A stretch of 64,000 nt of DNA from positions 1 through 64,000 of the forward strand of contig JACAEX010000043.1 in NCBI GenBank assembly GCA_013388635.1. The letters are read 5' to 3'. The notes under the pieces are model-generated. The model was not told the origin of the DNA and did no database searches. It worked only from the letters and a program-made list of their open reading frames with translations. Shown here in pieces: positions 50,537-60,309 of this stretch. Position 1 is the stretch's first letter. Each line of letters starts with the position of its first letter. The DNA is from Syntrophaceae bacterium (GTDB lineage: Bacteria; Desulfobacterota; BSN033; UBA1163). Made by a program: the position numbers and the translations under genes.

Positions 50537-51523
50537 ATGAAAAAAATGATTCGTTTAATTGGTATGATTGGAGTGGCGGCCTTGATCATGACACACGTCT
50601 CTGTCGGAGCGGTTGACTACCCGACCAAACCGATCACGCTCATCAACCCCATGCCCCCTGGAGGAACGCTCGACGTTCAGGCACGCGCCTATGCCTCTGT
50701 AGCTGAAAAGTACCTTGGACAGCCTGTTATCGTTGTCAATAAACCAGGCGCCACTGGAATGGTGGGAGGTTTGGCAGGTGCTCAGGCCCCTCCGGACGGA
50801 TACACCCTGACCGTGGGATCGGTCAATTTCACGAACGCGATTGAATGGGAGATCGCCAATGGCCGTAAGCCTCCATTCACCCGGCATGATTTCATTGCGA
50901 TCGGATCTTTCACCATGAGCCCCACGCTCCTCATCGTCCCCTTTGACAGCCTCTACAAGACATTGGCCGACTTTGTAAAAGATGCCAAATCGAAGCCGGG
51001 TCAGCTGGTCTTCTGCTCGGGCGGGCTCTACGGCATGAGCCATCTGCCCATCGAGATCTTTGCAAAAGCGGCTGGATTGAAGTTTCGTCATGTCCCCTAT
51101 CAGGGAGGAGGTCCCTGCCTTACTGCGGTTGTGGGAAAGCATGTCGATTTCGCCATGCAGTACCCACCCACCTCCCTTCCCCTCGCTCGAGGAAACAAAC
51201 TGAGGGTCCTGGCAGTCGTCGGGGCTAAGAGGCTCAAATCGATCCCCGACATCCCGACGGTGAAGGAACTGGGCATCGACGCTGAATACTACGGATGGGT
51301 GGGGATCATGGCGCCCAAAAATACTCCCATGCCGATCGTCCAGAAGCTGAGAGACATAACCAAGAAAGTGGCTGAGGATAAATCCTTCATCGATATGATC
51401 GAGAAGCCAGGCGATGAGGTCTACTTCTTAAACGGCGATGAGCTGGCCAAGTGGATGGAGAAGGAATCTCGGATCATCGCCGCGATCGATGCAGAGCTTG
51501 CAAAGGAGGCACCAAAAAAGTAG
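50537..51523 (+). CDS. tctC: TTT periplasmic solute-binding protein TctC (set 3)
   Basis: A 328-residue TctC-family protein with a signal peptide of about 25 residues (LIGMIGVAALIMTHVSVGA). The binding loops are INPMPPGGTLDVQAR near 37 and NKPGATGMVGGLAGAQ near 68. The usual W in the first loop is replaced by M (NPMPPGG), which may alter specificity. ATG 50537 follows CGAGGAGGT at ideal spacing; an upstream ATG adds 28 non-signal residues and is rejected. The hydrolase gene follows 12 bases later. Confidence 0.9.
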   Translation: MKKMIRLIGMIGVAALIMTHVSVGAVDYPTKPITLINPMPPGGTLDVQARAYASVAEKYLGQPVIVVNKPGATGMVGGLAGAQAPPDGYTLTVGSVNFTNAIEWEIANGRKPPFTRHDFIAIGSFTMSPTLLIVPFDSLYKTLADFVKDAKSKPGQLVFCSGGLYGMSHLPIEIFAKAAGLKFRHVPYQGGGPCLTAVVGKHVDFAMQYPPTSLPLARGNKLRVLAVVGAKRLKSIPDIPTVKELGIDAEYYGWVGIMAPKNTPMPIVQKLRDITKKVAEDKSFIDMIEKPGDEVYFLNGDELAKWMEKESRIIAAIDAELAKEAPKK

Positions 51524-51535
51524 CAGGAGGATGAA

Positions 51536-52417
51536 ATGCTGAGATTTGAGAAACGGGTTCGAAACCTGCTGGAGGGCGCAATCGATGCCCATATCCACTC
51601 TTCTCCTGACATCTTTCCCCGGATCATGAACGACATCGACCTGGCCCTCATGGCAAAGCAGGAGGGCATGCGCGCCATTCTGATCAAGAGCCATGTGGTG
51701 AGCACAGCAGACCGGGCGGAGATCGCAAGCCAACAGACAGGCTTTCCGGTATTCGGCGGCATTGCCTTAAATCTACCTGTTGGCGGTTTGAATCTCGAAG
51801 CCGTGGAGGTCGCTCTCAAGATGGGAGCGAAAGAGGTCTGGATGCCGACGATTCACGCAAGCCATTACATAGCCCAGAAGGACCATGTCCCCACCCTTGC
51901 CAAAGAGGTCAAACCCGACATCAAAGGGATCTACCTCCTGAACGAGGATGGGAGTCTGAAAGACGAGCTCTATCCCATCTTTAAAAAGATTGCAGAATAT
52001 GACGTGGCCCTTGGCACAGGCCATGTCACTCCTAAGGAGACGAAGGTCGTGGTCAGAGAGGCCGCCAGGGTTGGCGTGAAGAAGATCATCGTCACCCATC
52101 CCCTGGCGACCTTCGTCAATTTTTCGAATGAGGAGATGAAAGAGGTGCTCGATCATGGAGCCATGTTCCTGGAACATGTCTTCAACGATGTGACCCGCCA
52201 GGTGGCCCATCCGATCACCCAGAGGATGATTGCCGATGCCATCCGGGCGATCGGCGCAAGGCACATCATCATGTCGACCGACTCAGGACAGTGGCTCAAC
52301 CCGATCCCTGTCCAGTCGATGGGAATCTACATCAAGGATATGTTGGATCTGGGAATTCCAGAAAATGACATCCGGACGATGGTCTCCACCAACCCAGCCC
52401 GGATGTTAGGTTTGTAG
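51536..52417 (+). CDS. DUF6282-type amidohydrolase-like protein
   Basis: A 293-residue TIM-barrel-type protein. DAHIHSSPDIFPR at 17-29 supplies an HxH metal motif, and further histidines occur in SHVVS, HASHYI and VTHPLATFVNF, with STDSGQWLNP near 240. This order matches amidohydrolase-superfamily folds; I believe it belongs to the DUF6282 group. It may hydrolyse a lactone, amide or cyclic acid. ATG follows CAGGAGGATGA. It is in a tight run with TTT set 3 and the dehydrogenase downstream (17-base gap). Confidence 0.75.
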   Translation: MLRFEKRVRNLLEGAIDAHIHSSPDIFPRIMNDIDLALMAKQEGMRAILIKSHVVSTADRAEIASQQTGFPVFGGIALNLPVGGLNLEAVEVALKMGAKEVWMPTIHASHYIAQKDHVPTLAKEVKPDIKGIYLLNEDGSLKDELYPIFKKIAEYDVALGTGHVTPKETKVVVREAARVGVKKIIVTHPLATFVNFSNEEMKEVLDHGAMFLEHVFNDVTRQVAHPITQRMIADAIRAIGARHIIMSTDSGQWLNPIPVQSMGIYIKDMLDLGIPENDIRTMVSTNPARMLGL

Positions 52418-52434
52418 AGCATGGAGGTCACGGC

Positions 52435-53334
52435 ATGAAGCCGAAGCTTGGATTTATCGGCCTTGGAACGATGGGAAAATGGATGGCGATCAACCTGTGC
52501 AGGGCAGGATTCCCTCTGACCGTCTATGACATCAGGCCCGAACCTATCAGAGAGCTCGCTGAGAACGGAGCCTCACCGGCTGAAAACCCGGCTGAGGTGG
52601 CCAGGAGATCAGAAATCGTGATGATGAGCCTGCCTGACACCCGGGTTGTCGAAACAGTCCTCTTCGCTGAGAAGGGACTGATCCATGGTCTATCCTCCGG
52701 CGCGATCGTCGTGGACCTCAGCACCATTCACTATCTGGCCACTCTGAGGATCGAAGAGAGGCTGAGGCAGATCAGGGTGATCTTCATCGATGCGCCTGTC
52801 TCCGGAATGGAGGCCCGGGCGAAGGATGGGACGCTCACCGTGATGGTCGGAGGCGACCCTGAAGCTGCGGAGAAGATCCGTCCCATCCTCGATGCCATTG
52901 GAAACAACATCGTCTACATGGGCAAAACCGGGAACGGCCAGCTGACGAAACTGATCAACCAGCTTCTCTTCAATATCAGCGCTGCGGCCATGGCAGAGAT
53001 CCTGCCCATGGCGGTCAAATTGGGATTGGATCCGGAAAGTGTCTGCCGCGTGGTGACGACCGGAACTGGTCGGACCTTCGCACTCGAATTCTTCACCCCC
53101 CATATTCTCGAAAACAACTTCAAACCTGGATATACCCTCTCAGGAGCCTACAAAGATATGGAGAGCGCGGCCGAGATCAGCAGCCAGATGAAGATCCCGC
53201 TCCCTGTCTTTGCCGCAGCGATGCAGACCTATCAGATGGCCCTGGTCCAGGGCCTTGGGAATGAGAACAAGGGGGCCATGATCAAGGTGTGGGAAAAGCT
53301 CCTCGGCGTTGAGGTGAGAAAGAAGAGGTCCTGA
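52435..53334 (+). CDS. 3-hydroxyisobutyrate/tartronate-semialdehyde-type dehydrogenase
   Basis: A 299-residue beta-hydroxyacid dehydrogenase. The NAD(P) motif GLGTMG is at 9-14, the substrate motif DAPVSG at 119-124, and the catalytic lysine K172 in [11 protein letters not shown]. Members reversibly oxidise the 3-hydroxyl of acids such as 3-hydroxyisobutyrate, glycerate or 4-hydroxybutyrate. It lies directly before an IlvD/EDD dehydratase whose GTG start is one base beyond its stop, so the two are probably one pathway. Confidence 0.9.
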   Translation: MKPKLGFIGLGTMGKWMAINLCRAGFPLTVYDIRPEPIRELAENGASPAENPAEVARRSEIVMMSLPDTRVVETVLFAEKGLIHGLSSGAIVVDLSTIHYLATLRIEERLRQIRVIFIDAPVSGMEARAKDGTLTVMVGGDPEAAEKIRPILDAIGNNIVYMGKTGNGQLTKLINQLLFNISAAAMAEILPMAVKLGLDPESVCRVVTTGTGRTFALEFFTPHILENNFKPGYTLSGAYKDMESAAEISSQMKIPLPVFAAAMQTYQMALVQGLGNENKGAMIKVWEKLLGVEVRKKRS

Positions 53335-53335
53335 G

Positions 53336-54988
53336 GTGGAAAAACTTCGCGGAAGGCCAGAGGAGATCACAGAGGCCTACTATCGGGGCTTGATGCACTC
53401 GGTCGGGTACCGGAGCAAGGATCTGGATCGGCCCCTGATCGCGGTGGTCAACTCCTGGACCGATGTCAATCCCGGCCACCTTCCCTTTAAGTTCCTCGCC
53501 GAAAAGGTCAAGGAAGGGATCTGGGCTGCGGGCGGAGCACCCGGCGAATTCAATGTCCCTGCCCCATGCGATGGGATAGCTCAAGGCCTCGGCATGTTCT
53601 ACATCCTTCCCCAGCGCGACCTCATCGCAAGCAGCATCGAAGCCATGGTCAAGGCCCATGGTTTTCAGGGGATGGTGATGCTCGCTTCATGCGACAAGAT
53701 CATCCCTGGCATGGTGATGGCAGCCATCCGGTGTGACCTGCCTACCCTCTTTCTTACAGCAGGAGCCATGCTGCCCTACCGCCTCGGGGAGAAGGAGGTG
53801 GTGACGTCCGATTTAAAAGAGGCCATTGGAAGGCGCCGCTCCGGAGAGATCGATGATACGACCTTCATGACGTGGCAGGAAAATGTCTGTTTCTCTCCAG
53901 GGACCTGCTCCATGATGGGGACGGCAAACACCATGGGCTCCTTTCTGGAAGCCCTTGGAGTGGCTCCCTTCGGCAGCACGACCATGCTCGCTTTCGAATC
54001 GGCAAAGATGAGGCAGGCAAGGGATGTGGGCGAAAGGATCGTCGACCTGGTCAGGCAAGGAGATAGGTTCTCAAAATTCTTTACCCTTTCAAGCCTCCAG
54101 AACGGCATCCGTCTGATCTCAGCCACAGGAGGCTCTACCAATGCCACCCTCCATATCCCAGCCTTTGCAAAGATTGCAGGGATCCCCTTCGACCTGAGGA
54201 AATTCGGGAAGATCGCAGAGAGCGTTCCCCTGATCGCCAAATTCAAGCCCGCATCGGCCTACCACCTCTCCGATTATCATCGCGTCGGTGGAGTGGCAGC
54301 TGCGATGAAGGCCATCCAGAAATATCTTGACGTCTCTGTGCCAGTGGCCTTCGGAGGGACCCTGGAGGATATTCTGAAAGGCGTCGATGGCCCGGATGGT
54401 ACCATCCTTCGTATGCCTGAGGACCCTCTGGAGGAAGAGGGCTGTTTCGCCATCCTTTATGGAAACTTAGCACCGAGGGGCGCAGTGGTGAAGAAGAGCG
54501 GTGTGGAACCCTCCATGCGAAAACATACCGGGCCAGCAGTGGTCTTCGACTCCGAGGAGGATGTCCGGAACTTCCTCCTCGAAAGAAGGATTGAACCCGG
54601 ATCTGTATTGGTCGTCCGATATGAAGGTCCCAAGGGAGGGCCTGGAATGCGCGAGATGTCAATACCCGCGGGCATGCTGGTCGGAATGGGGCTCCACCAT
54701 TCCGTAGCCATGGTCACCGACGGCCGATACTCTGGAGCGACGCGAGGCCCCTGCGTTGGACACGTCTGTCCGGAGGCATGGGAGGATGGTCCGATCTCTC
54801 TGCTTGAGGATGGAGACCTGATTGAGATCGATATCCCCGGCCGTCGCCTGGACGTCAAGCTCCCTCAGGAGGAGATTGAAAGACGCTCGGCCCGGAAACG
54901 GGAGAAGCCGAATCACCCGGCGCCTGGAATGCTCCAGGCTTATAGAGAGAGGGTGGGAGGAGCAGACGAGGGAGCAATCTGGCTGTAG
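53336..54988 (+). CDS. ilvD: IlvD/EDD-family dehydratase
   Basis: A 550-residue iron-sulfur dehydratase. Cluster cysteines are C78 (APCDGIAQG), C119 ([10 protein letters not shown]) and C191 ([12 protein letters not shown]). The magnesium-binding K is in CDKIIPG. The C-terminal barrel carries [15 protein letters not shown] and [16 protein letters not shown] with the conserved serine. Family members dehydrate 2,3-dihydroxyacids: dihydroxyisovalerate in biosynthesis, or aldonic acids. No other branched-chain biosynthesis genes are near, so a catabolic sugar-acid role is more likely. The symbol denotes family only. Start GTG with TGAGG upstream. Confidence 0.87.
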   Translation: MEKLRGRPEEITEAYYRGLMHSVGYRSKDLDRPLIAVVNSWTDVNPGHLPFKFLAEKVKEGIWAAGGAPGEFNVPAPCDGIAQGLGMFYILPQRDLIASSIEAMVKAHGFQGMVMLASCDKIIPGMVMAAIRCDLPTLFLTAGAMLPYRLGEKEVVTSDLKEAIGRRRSGEIDDTTFMTWQENVCFSPGTCSMMGTANTMGSFLEALGVAPFGSTTMLAFESAKMRQARDVGERIVDLVRQGDRFSKFFTLSSLQNGIRLISATGGSTNATLHIPAFAKIAGIPFDLRKFGKIAESVPLIAKFKPASAYHLSDYHRVGGVAAAMKAIQKYLDVSVPVAFGGTLEDILKGVDGPDGTILRMPEDPLEEEGCFAILYGNLAPRGAVVKKSGVEPSMRKHTGPAVVFDSEEDVRNFLLERRIEPGSVLVVRYEGPKGGPGMREMSIPAGMLVGMGLHHSVAMVTDGRYSGATRGPCVGHVCPEAWEDGPISLLEDGDLIEIDIPGRRLDVKLPQEEIERRSARKREKPNHPAPGMLQAYRERVGGADEGAIWL

Positions 54989-55075
54989 TGAAGGGTCAGG
55001 CTCAGGTTGAGGTTAAGGTGGAGGGTTTTATCAGAATGACAACTTGAGAGTAATTCGGACAAAAGCGGAGACTTT

Positions 55076-55912
55076 ATGGAGGAGAAGATCATCGTCACGG
55101 CTGCTCTGACAGGTTCCCGACCGACAAAGGAGATGAACCCTGCTGTCCCCTACTCCCCCAAGGAGATCGTCGAGGCCGCTGTGGAATGTCATCAGGCAGG
55201 AGCAGCCATTGTCCACATCCATGTCAGGGATCCAAAGACCGGACGGCCTGACTTCAAGATTGAACTCTTCAAGGAGGTCCTGGAAGGCATCCGTGAGCGG
55301 TGCGATCTTCTAGTCAACCTGACCACAAGCGGCCTCTTTCTCAGTGGGTCGGAGCTGATCTCGCAACGCCTTCAACCCGTGCACCTCAGGCCTGATCTCT
55401 GCTCCTTTGACCTAGGTTCCATAAACTTTCGGGACAGGGTCTTTGTCAATTCACCCGAGTGGGCTGAGGCTGCAGCCAAGTGCATGAAGGAGGAAGGAGT
55501 CAAGCCGGAGATAGAGGTCTTTGATGTGGGCCATATCTATCAAGCGATTGATCTCATCCAAAGGGGGCTGATCGATGATCCTCCCTACTTCCAGCTCTGC
55601 ATGGGAGTGAAGTGGGGCATGGAGGCCTCTCCTGAAAACCTCCTCTTCATGAAGAGCAAGCTTCCTGCGAAGGCTAAATGGTCTGTCCTCGGCGTGGCAA
55701 AGGACCAGCTCCCGATGATCACCATGGGCATCCTCTTAGGAGGAAATATTCGGGTCGGCTTTGAGGACAATCTATACCTGAAAAAAGGGGTACTGGCCTC
55801 GAGCAATGCCGAGATGGTGGAGATGGCCGTCGATCTGGCCGGACGTCTCGGCCGAGAGGTGGCCACCCCGGAGGAAGCCCGAAAGATCCTCGGCATCAAG
55901 AGGAGTCCTTAG
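55076..55912 (+). CDS. beta-keto acid cleavage enzyme (BKACE, DUF849)
   Basis: A 278-residue zinc enzyme of the BKACE family, which exchanges acetyl-CoA with a beta-keto acid to give acetoacetate and a new CoA ester. The zinc-binding HIHVRD is at about 46-51, with the substrate loop [10 protein letters not shown] near 14 and [11 protein letters not shown] near 222 supplying the glutamate ligand. The usual GGHVRVG is GGNIRVG here, so one histidine is replaced by asparagine. It closes the TTT set 3 block and is convergent with the TRAP operon. The natural keto acid is unknown. Confidence 0.88.
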   Translation: MEEKIIVTAALTGSRPTKEMNPAVPYSPKEIVEAAVECHQAGAAIVHIHVRDPKTGRPDFKIELFKEVLEGIRERCDLLVNLTTSGLFLSGSELISQRLQPVHLRPDLCSFDLGSINFRDRVFVNSPEWAEAAAKCMKEEGVKPEIEVFDVGHIYQAIDLIQRGLIDDPPYFQLCMGVKWGMEASPENLLFMKSKLPAKAKWSVLGVAKDQLPMITMGILLGGNIRVGFEDNLYLKKGVLASSNAEMVEMAVDLAGRLGREVATPEEARKILGIKRSP

Positions 55913-55998
55913 GTGACGAAGAATATCAAGAATCAGTAAGTCTTCCAGAGATGGGGGACCCCTACCACCTTTGAAACAGAAAAGGCATCCTTCCGGAA

Positions 55999-56487
55999 TC
56001 ATCTTCGGAATTTTCCGAGGAAGAGGAGACAGAGGTCTCGGATCGTATAGCCGATCATAATGGCCCCGGAGATGGGGATGGACATGTACCAGAGCGTCCT
56101 TGGGAACTCTAAGATCGGGGATCGATCGGTTGCCTGAAGCGCAACCAGTCCTCCTTGATAGGTAAATACCAGCAAGAAGACGAGCGATAAGAAACCGAGG
56201 AAGATTTCGAGTCCCTTTCCCCATTTCTTGCCGGCCAGTCGTTCAGGAACCACGTCCACACGGAAATGACTTCTTGCCCTCCAGAGGACCGCCGCTCCAA
56301 GAAAGACCATCCAAGCAAAGCCAAACTCTATGATCTCATCCGCCCATCCCATGGAGGAGATGGGGACAAACCTCACGAATACGCCGGCAGAAACGAAAAA
56401 GAGCAAACCCACCAGACAAATGACACTTCCCCACCTCATCAGAAGGGCAAGCATCTGCTCTGCCTTCTTCAAGGTCTCCCTTCCCAT
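55999..56487 (-). CDS. dctQ: TRAP small membrane subunit DctQ
   Basis: A 162-residue membrane protein with four helices. It includes GVFVRFVPISSMGWADEIIEFGFAW-type helix 2 near 30-55 and VFLGAAVLWRARSHFRVDVV, the family sequence after helix 2. It is last in the operon order P-M-Q, unlike the normal P-Q-M. Start ATG after GAGGAAGTGAAAG; 14 bases separate it from the DctM stop. Confidence 0.87.
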   Translation of the reverse strand: MGRETLKKAEQMLALLMRWGSVICLVGLLFFVSAGVFVRFVPISSMGWADEIIEFGFAWMVFLGAAVLWRARSHFRVDVVPERLAGKKWGKGLEIFLGFLSLVFLLVFTYQGGLVALQATDRSPILEFPRTLWYMSIPISGAIMIGYTIRDLCLLFLGKFRR

Positions 56488-56501
56488 CTTTCACTTCCTC
56501 A

Positions 56502-57791
56502 CTATTCAGCTCCCATCAATAGATTCGGAAGCCAGGTGACCAGTCCGGGGATATAGGTGATCAGTCCCAGGGATGTCATGATGGCAACGATATACCACTT
56601 CAGCTCAGAGGCCAGCTCCCAGAGGGGAACTCTGCCCACACTTGAAACCGCATAGAGGACCATTCCCACCGGAGGTGTTAAGAGACCGACCATCAAATTG
56701 AGTGTCATGATCACACCGAAATGAACCGGATCGATCCCGATTTTGGTGATGAGCGGCATAAAAACGGGAATCGTCAAAAGCATCACCGAGATCCCTTCCA
56801 TGAAGCAACCGAGGACGAGAAGGATGATATTGATGATCAGAAGGATGACCCACGGGTTTCTACTCAATGTCATCAGACTCTTAACCACCGCCTCAGGAAC
56901 CCTCTGATGGATGAGAAGCCATCCGAAGATGCCTGCGGCGGATATGATGAACATCACCCGAATGGTATGTTCTAACGTCTCCCAGAAGATTCTGGGAAGG
57001 TCGTTTATCCTGATCTCCCTGTATATCAAAACGCTCAGGATGAGGGCATAGATGACAGCCGCCACCGAAGCCTCGGTCGGTGTGAAGATCCCGGCCAGTA
57101 TGCCACCGATGATAATGAGCGGGGTGATCATGGCAGACGAGGCCTTCAGCGCGGAATCCATCAGTTCCCGAAAGGTAGCCCTCCTCTCTCTCGGATAGTT
57201 TCTCCGGCCCGAGATGATATAGACCGTGATCATCATCCCTATGCCCATGATGAAGCCAGGGATGAAACCTCCCAAGAAGAGCCTGCCCACCGAGGTGCCT
57301 GTAATGCTTCCGAAGATGACAAAGGGAATGCTCGGAGGGATGACAGGGCCGATGGTGGAAGAGGCGGCCGTAACCGCTGCACTAAATCTCCGATCGAACC
57401 CCGCCTTGGTCATGGCTTCCATCTCCACCATCCCGATGCCTGCTGCATCCGCTACAGCAGCGCCCGACATCCCGGCAAAGATCATGCTATTGACCACGTT
57501 GACATGGCCAAGGCCTCCCTGGATATGCCCGACCAGACATTGAGCAAATCGGAAGATTCGAGTGGTCATCCCACCCGTATTCATCAGGTTGCCGACGAGA
57601 ATAAAAAATGGAATGGCCAGGAGAGGAAAACCTGTGGTGCTGGAGTACATTCTTGCGGGAACCATACATAAGACATCGATCTCGCCCAACACCACGAAAA
57701 AGATCACTGCCGTCAAACCCATGGACACAGCGATGGGGAGTCCGATCATGATAAAAAAAAGCAGTACCCCAAAGATGGCAGCGGTCATCAT
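56502..57791 (-). CDS. dctM: TRAP large membrane subunit DctM
   Basis: A 429-residue, about 12-helix permease. Diagnostic segments are LFILVGNLMNTGGMTTRIF-like text near 60, GMSGAAVADAAGIGMVEMEAM near 108, SSTIGPVIPPSIPFVIFG near 144 and GIFTPTEASVAAVIYAL near 232. Start at ATG 57791 or the next ATG 57788. It is separated from the DctP gene by 106 bases with a stem-loop at 57834-57868. It pairs with the DctQ encoded after it. Confidence 0.92.
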   Translation of the reverse strand: MMTAAIFGVLLFFIMIGLPIAVSMGLTAVIFFVVLGEIDVLCMVPARMYSSTTGFPLLAIPFFILVGNLMNTGGMTTRIFRFAQCLVGHIQGGLGHVNVVNSMIFAGMSGAAVADAAGIGMVEMEAMTKAGFDRRFSAAVTAASSTIGPVIPPSIPFVIFGSITGTSVGRLFLGGFIPGFIMGIGMMITVYIISGRRNYPRERRATFRELMDSALKASSAMITPLIIIGGILAGIFTPTEASVAAVIYALILSVLIYREIRINDLPRIFWETLEHTIRVMFIISAAGIFGWLLIHQRVPEAVVKSLMTLSRNPWVILLIINIILLVLGCFMEGISVMLLTIPVFMPLITKIGIDPVHFGVIMTLNLMVGLLTPPVGMVLYAVSSVGRVPLWELASELKWYIVAIMTSLGLITYIPGLVTWLPNLLMGAE

Positions 57792-57833
57792 GGCAGTTTT
57801 CTCTACTTCGTCATTTGCCTTTTATTGATGAAT

Positions 57834-57868
57834 CCCCCAACCCACCTTTCGCAAGGGCGGATTGGGGG
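57834..57868 (-). terminator. stem-loop between dctP and dctM
   Basis: CCCCCAACCCACCTT (57834-57848) and AAGGGCGGATTGGGGG (to 57868) form a strong imperfect hairpin around TCGC. No U-tract follows on the minus strand, so it more likely protects the dctP message or attenuates the permease genes than terminates fully. Confidence 0.5.
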
Positions 57869-57897
57869 TCTAAATTCTTCTCTGTGAAAGATTGTTC

Positions 57898-58899
57898 TTA
57901 CTTCTTTCTCGCGGCCTCCACATAGGTCATGAATTTCTTCACATTCTCCTCCCCTGCATATTTCCCGATCCTCTCATAGGCCGGCCCCATGGCAGCGCGG
58001 AAGAGTGAAAGATCGGGTCGGGTCACTTTCATCCCGGCCTTCTCCATCTTGGCGATCTGATCGGCCTCCTCGGCTACGATAGATTTCCGCATATAGGCCC
58101 CTGCTGCTTTGCTCTCCTCTCTGAAGATCTTCTTCTGTTCCGGCGTCAGTTTGGCCCAGGCCTTCGCACTGACCACATGGACCATACAATTGTAGACATG
58201 GCGGGTGAGGGCGAGGTGCTTCTGAACTTCGTAAAACTTGTTGTGATAGATGACAGCGATTGGATTCTCCTGCGCATCGACCACATTCTGTGCAAGGGCC
58301 ATGTATACCTCAGGGAATGCGATCTTGGTCACAATTCCTCCCAAGGCCTCCATGGCTGCCTGAAGCTGAATCTCCGGAGGGGTGCGAATCTTTAGACCTT
58401 TGACATCATCGGGTTTTAAAATGGGCCTTTTGTTGTTCGTGAGATTCCGAAATCCCCATTCCCAGTTGGAGAGCACGATAAAGCCCGCCTTCTCGGCAAG
58501 CGGAGCAAACCAATCCATCGATGGCCCATCCAGGGTCCGGTAGACATGGTCGTAATCGTCATACACGAAAGGGAGCATCACGACAGAAAAGGCTTTCACA
58601 TACTTATCCAGAGCTCCCTGTGTAGGAAGGCCCATATCGATGGCACCGAGCCTCACCTGCTCGCATTGCTCCGGAGGAGATCCCAGGATATTAGCGGGGT
58701 AGATGGTGATCTTCACCTGCCCCTTGGTCCGCTCTTCCACCTTTGCAGCAAATTGCTTGGCTGCCAAATGACTGGGATGGGTCTCCTCACCATAATGGGC
58801 AAACCTCATGGAGATGACCTGGGCCTCTGCCCCCGGCCACCCCAAAAGAAGTAGAGCCAGCACCATCAATCCAATCAAGACAAACCGACGTGACTTCAT
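57898..58899 (-). CDS. dctP: TRAP periplasmic solute-binding protein DctP
   Basis: A 333-residue DctP-family protein with a signal peptide of about 26 residues (RFVLIGLMVLALLLLGWPGAEAQ). Family features are HPSHLAAKQFAAKVEERTKG near 40, GLKIRTPPEIQLQAAMEALGG near 172 with the substrate arginine, and AFPEVYMALAQNVVDAQENP near 200. ATG 58899 follows AAAGGAGGTTGTAGGT; an upstream ATG adds 14 residues and overlaps the ribosome site. It would serve DctMQ downstream. Confidence 0.92.
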   Translation of the reverse strand: MKSRRFVLIGLMVLALLLLGWPGAEAQVISMRFAHYGEETHPSHLAAKQFAAKVEERTKGQVKITIYPANILGSPPEQCEQVRLGAIDMGLPTQGALDKYVKAFSVVMLPFVYDDYDHVYRTLDGPSMDWFAPLAEKAGFIVLSNWEWGFRNLTNNKRPILKPDDVKGLKIRTPPEIQLQAAMEALGGIVTKIAFPEVYMALAQNVVDAQENPIAVIYHNKFYEVQKHLALTRHVYNCMVHVVSAKAWAKLTPEQKKIFREESKAAGAYMRKSIVAEEADQIAKMEKAGMKVTRPDLSLFRAAMGPAYERIGKYAGEENVKKFMTYVEAARKK

Positions 58900-58951
58900 A
58901 CCTACAACCTCCTTTCTTTTTTGTGTGATCCTTCTGATCACAAGATTGTGT

Positions 58952-58988
58952 CATAAATTTGAAATTTGAAATTTGCAATTTGCAATTC
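58952..58988. repeat. AAATTTGAAATTTG-type low-complexity repeat
   Basis: Units AAATTTGAAATTTGAAATTT and GCAATTTGCAATTC fill the short spacer between the cupin and dctP. Same class as at 24890, 32556 and 60240. Confidence 0.5.
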
Positions 58989-58989
58989 T

Positions 58990-59367
58990 TTACGCCTCCC
59001 CCCTTTCTTTCAGAGCAGCCTTCAGTTTTTGGAGCCAATCCTCCCTGGGAGGGCAGAAGATGTCGATCCCTTTGAACCCGGTCTTCGTCTCGCCTCCGTG
59101 CATCACATTGGGTGGATGGATGCAGATGTCACCCGCCTTCATCAGAAACTTCTCCTCTCCGCAGATATGATCTTCCTCACCTTCGAGAAGGATGAGGATC
59201 TGCTCAGAGGGATGGCTGTGAAGCGGAAAGACACATCCAGGAGGGTTCTCGATAAAACTGAGCAGGGCTCTGTCTGTGCTCACCATATGGCTTTTCGATT
59301 TCTCCGTTAACCAAACCACTGGCAAGTTCTCGATGCGATAGAAATATCTCGGTTTTTTTGCAGCCAT
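58990..59367 (-). CDS. small cupin protein 4
   Basis: A 125-residue cupin. Metal ligands are H50, H52 and E55 (FPLHSHPSEQILILLEGE) and H90 (NVMHGGET), a full site. It is distinct from the trio near 47-48 kb. It stands between the IolB/KduI-like isomerase (24-base gap) and dctP (90-base gap) in one transcription direction. It may be an isomerase or sugar-acid mutarotase for the same pathway; that is inference. ATG after GAAGGAGGAGATT. Confidence 0.82.
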   Translation of the reverse strand: MAAKKPRYFYRIENLPVVWLTEKSKSHMVSTDRALLSFIENPPGCVFPLHSHPSEQILILLEGEEDHICGEEKFLMKAGDICIHPPNVMHGGETKTGFKGIDIFCPPREDWLQKLKAALKERGEA

Positions 59368-59391
59368 AATCTCCTCCTTCCTCTGCTGAGA

Positions 59392-60183
59392 CTAAAAGAG
59401 CTTGAAGCGGCCATCGAACTCCGGTTGCACGGTCACCTGGGTAAAGACCCGGTCCTTCTCCTCTCTGATCGCTGCCATCATCCATAGAAACCCGGTGCTC
59501 GTTCCAGGGCTGGCCACATTGTAATGGTAGCCTTTCTTAATGGCCACGGCGTCCCCTTCCCAGACCGGCACCACCATCTCCATATCTCTGTAATCGGTAT
59601 AATTGAGGTGAATGGAAAAGTTTGGAGAGGGCATATCGATGTAGAGATAGATCTCCTCTTTCTCCTTTGAGTGGTCGTGAGGTGGCCAGCTCGTCCAGTT
59701 TCCGTCCTTGCTGAAAGTGACCCCTGCCAAGAGTCGAGAGGCCTGGACATTCTTCTCGCCGATCAGAGTGTGCAACTTCCGGGCATAGGGTTGAAACCCA
59801 GCCTCTTTCGCCAGATCTGGGTCTTTCAGGATCTCCTCAAATCTGACGAATTGGACAGGGAACCTCTTGCTCGAAGGCGCAGCGACCTCAGCCAGATCAA
59901 ACGTTCCATTTGAAGAGATCGCGCATCGACTTTCCCTCGGCAGATAGAGGGCGTCATACTTGCCAAGGGAATACCTTTTCCCGCCGGCCTCGATCGTCCC
60001 GCTCCCTCTTAAACAGACGAACCCGATCTCCTCATCAAGGGAATCGACTTCTATCTGGCCGCCCTTCTCTCCAAAGACGATGCGGCCATACCTCAGAAAC
60101 TCAAGACCCGTGTTATATTGATGGATGATCCGCTTCCTTCCCTGAACCCGGTGGGTCCCTCTGAATAACCAGGCATGACTCAT
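59392..60183 (-). CDS. IolB/KduI-like uronate isomerase (bicupin)
   Basis: A 263-residue member of the 5-deoxy-glucuronate isomerase (IolB)/KduI family, which converts deoxy-uronates or 5-keto-4-deoxyuronate to diketo acids. The zinc site appears as H169, H171 and E176 in WPPHDHSKEKEEIYLY and a later histidine in GYHYNVASPG near 230. The N-terminal cupin half (1-110) has lost its metal histidines, as is normal. Length fits IolB. With a KduD-like SDR upstream and KdgK/Eda at 23-25 kb it suggests uronate or polygalacturonate-type degradation. ATG after AAGGAGGCATAAAATC. Confidence 0.82.
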   Translation of the reverse strand: MSHAWLFRGTHRVQGRKRIIHQYNTGLEFLRYGRIVFGEKGGQIEVDSLDEEIGFVCLRGSGTIEAGGKRYSLGKYDALYLPRESRCAISSNGTFDLAEVAAPSSKRFPVQFVRFEEILKDPDLAKEAGFQPYARKLHTLIGEKNVQASRLLAGVTFSKDGNWTSWPPHDHSKEKEEIYLYIDMPSPNFSIHLNYTDYRDMEMVVPVWEGDAVAIKKGYHYNVASPGTSTGFLWMMAAIREEKDRVFTQVTVQPEFDGRFKLF

Positions 60184-60239
60184 GATTTTATGCCTCCTTC
60201 TCCTCTCAATCTAACTTGATCTAATGTGAATCAAATGAG

Positions 60240-60304
60240 AGTTTGGAACATTTGAATTTAGAATTTCTGTATTGTTTCGGATTTCGAATTTCGTGCTTCG
60301 AATT
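60240..60304. repeat. TTGAATTTAGAATTTC-type low-complexity repeat
   Basis: AT-rich units such as TTTGAATTTAGAATTTCTG and GGATTTCGAATTTCGTGC occupy the 126-base spacer between the isomerase and the SDR gene. No promoter is obvious. Confidence 0.45.
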
Positions 60305-60309
60305 TGACG

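Noticed and set aside
53336-54988. Reading the IlvD-family gene as part of branched-chain amino acid synthesis
   Set aside because: No ilvBNC or leu genes are near; its neighbours are transport and catabolic genes. Family assignment kept, pathway not.
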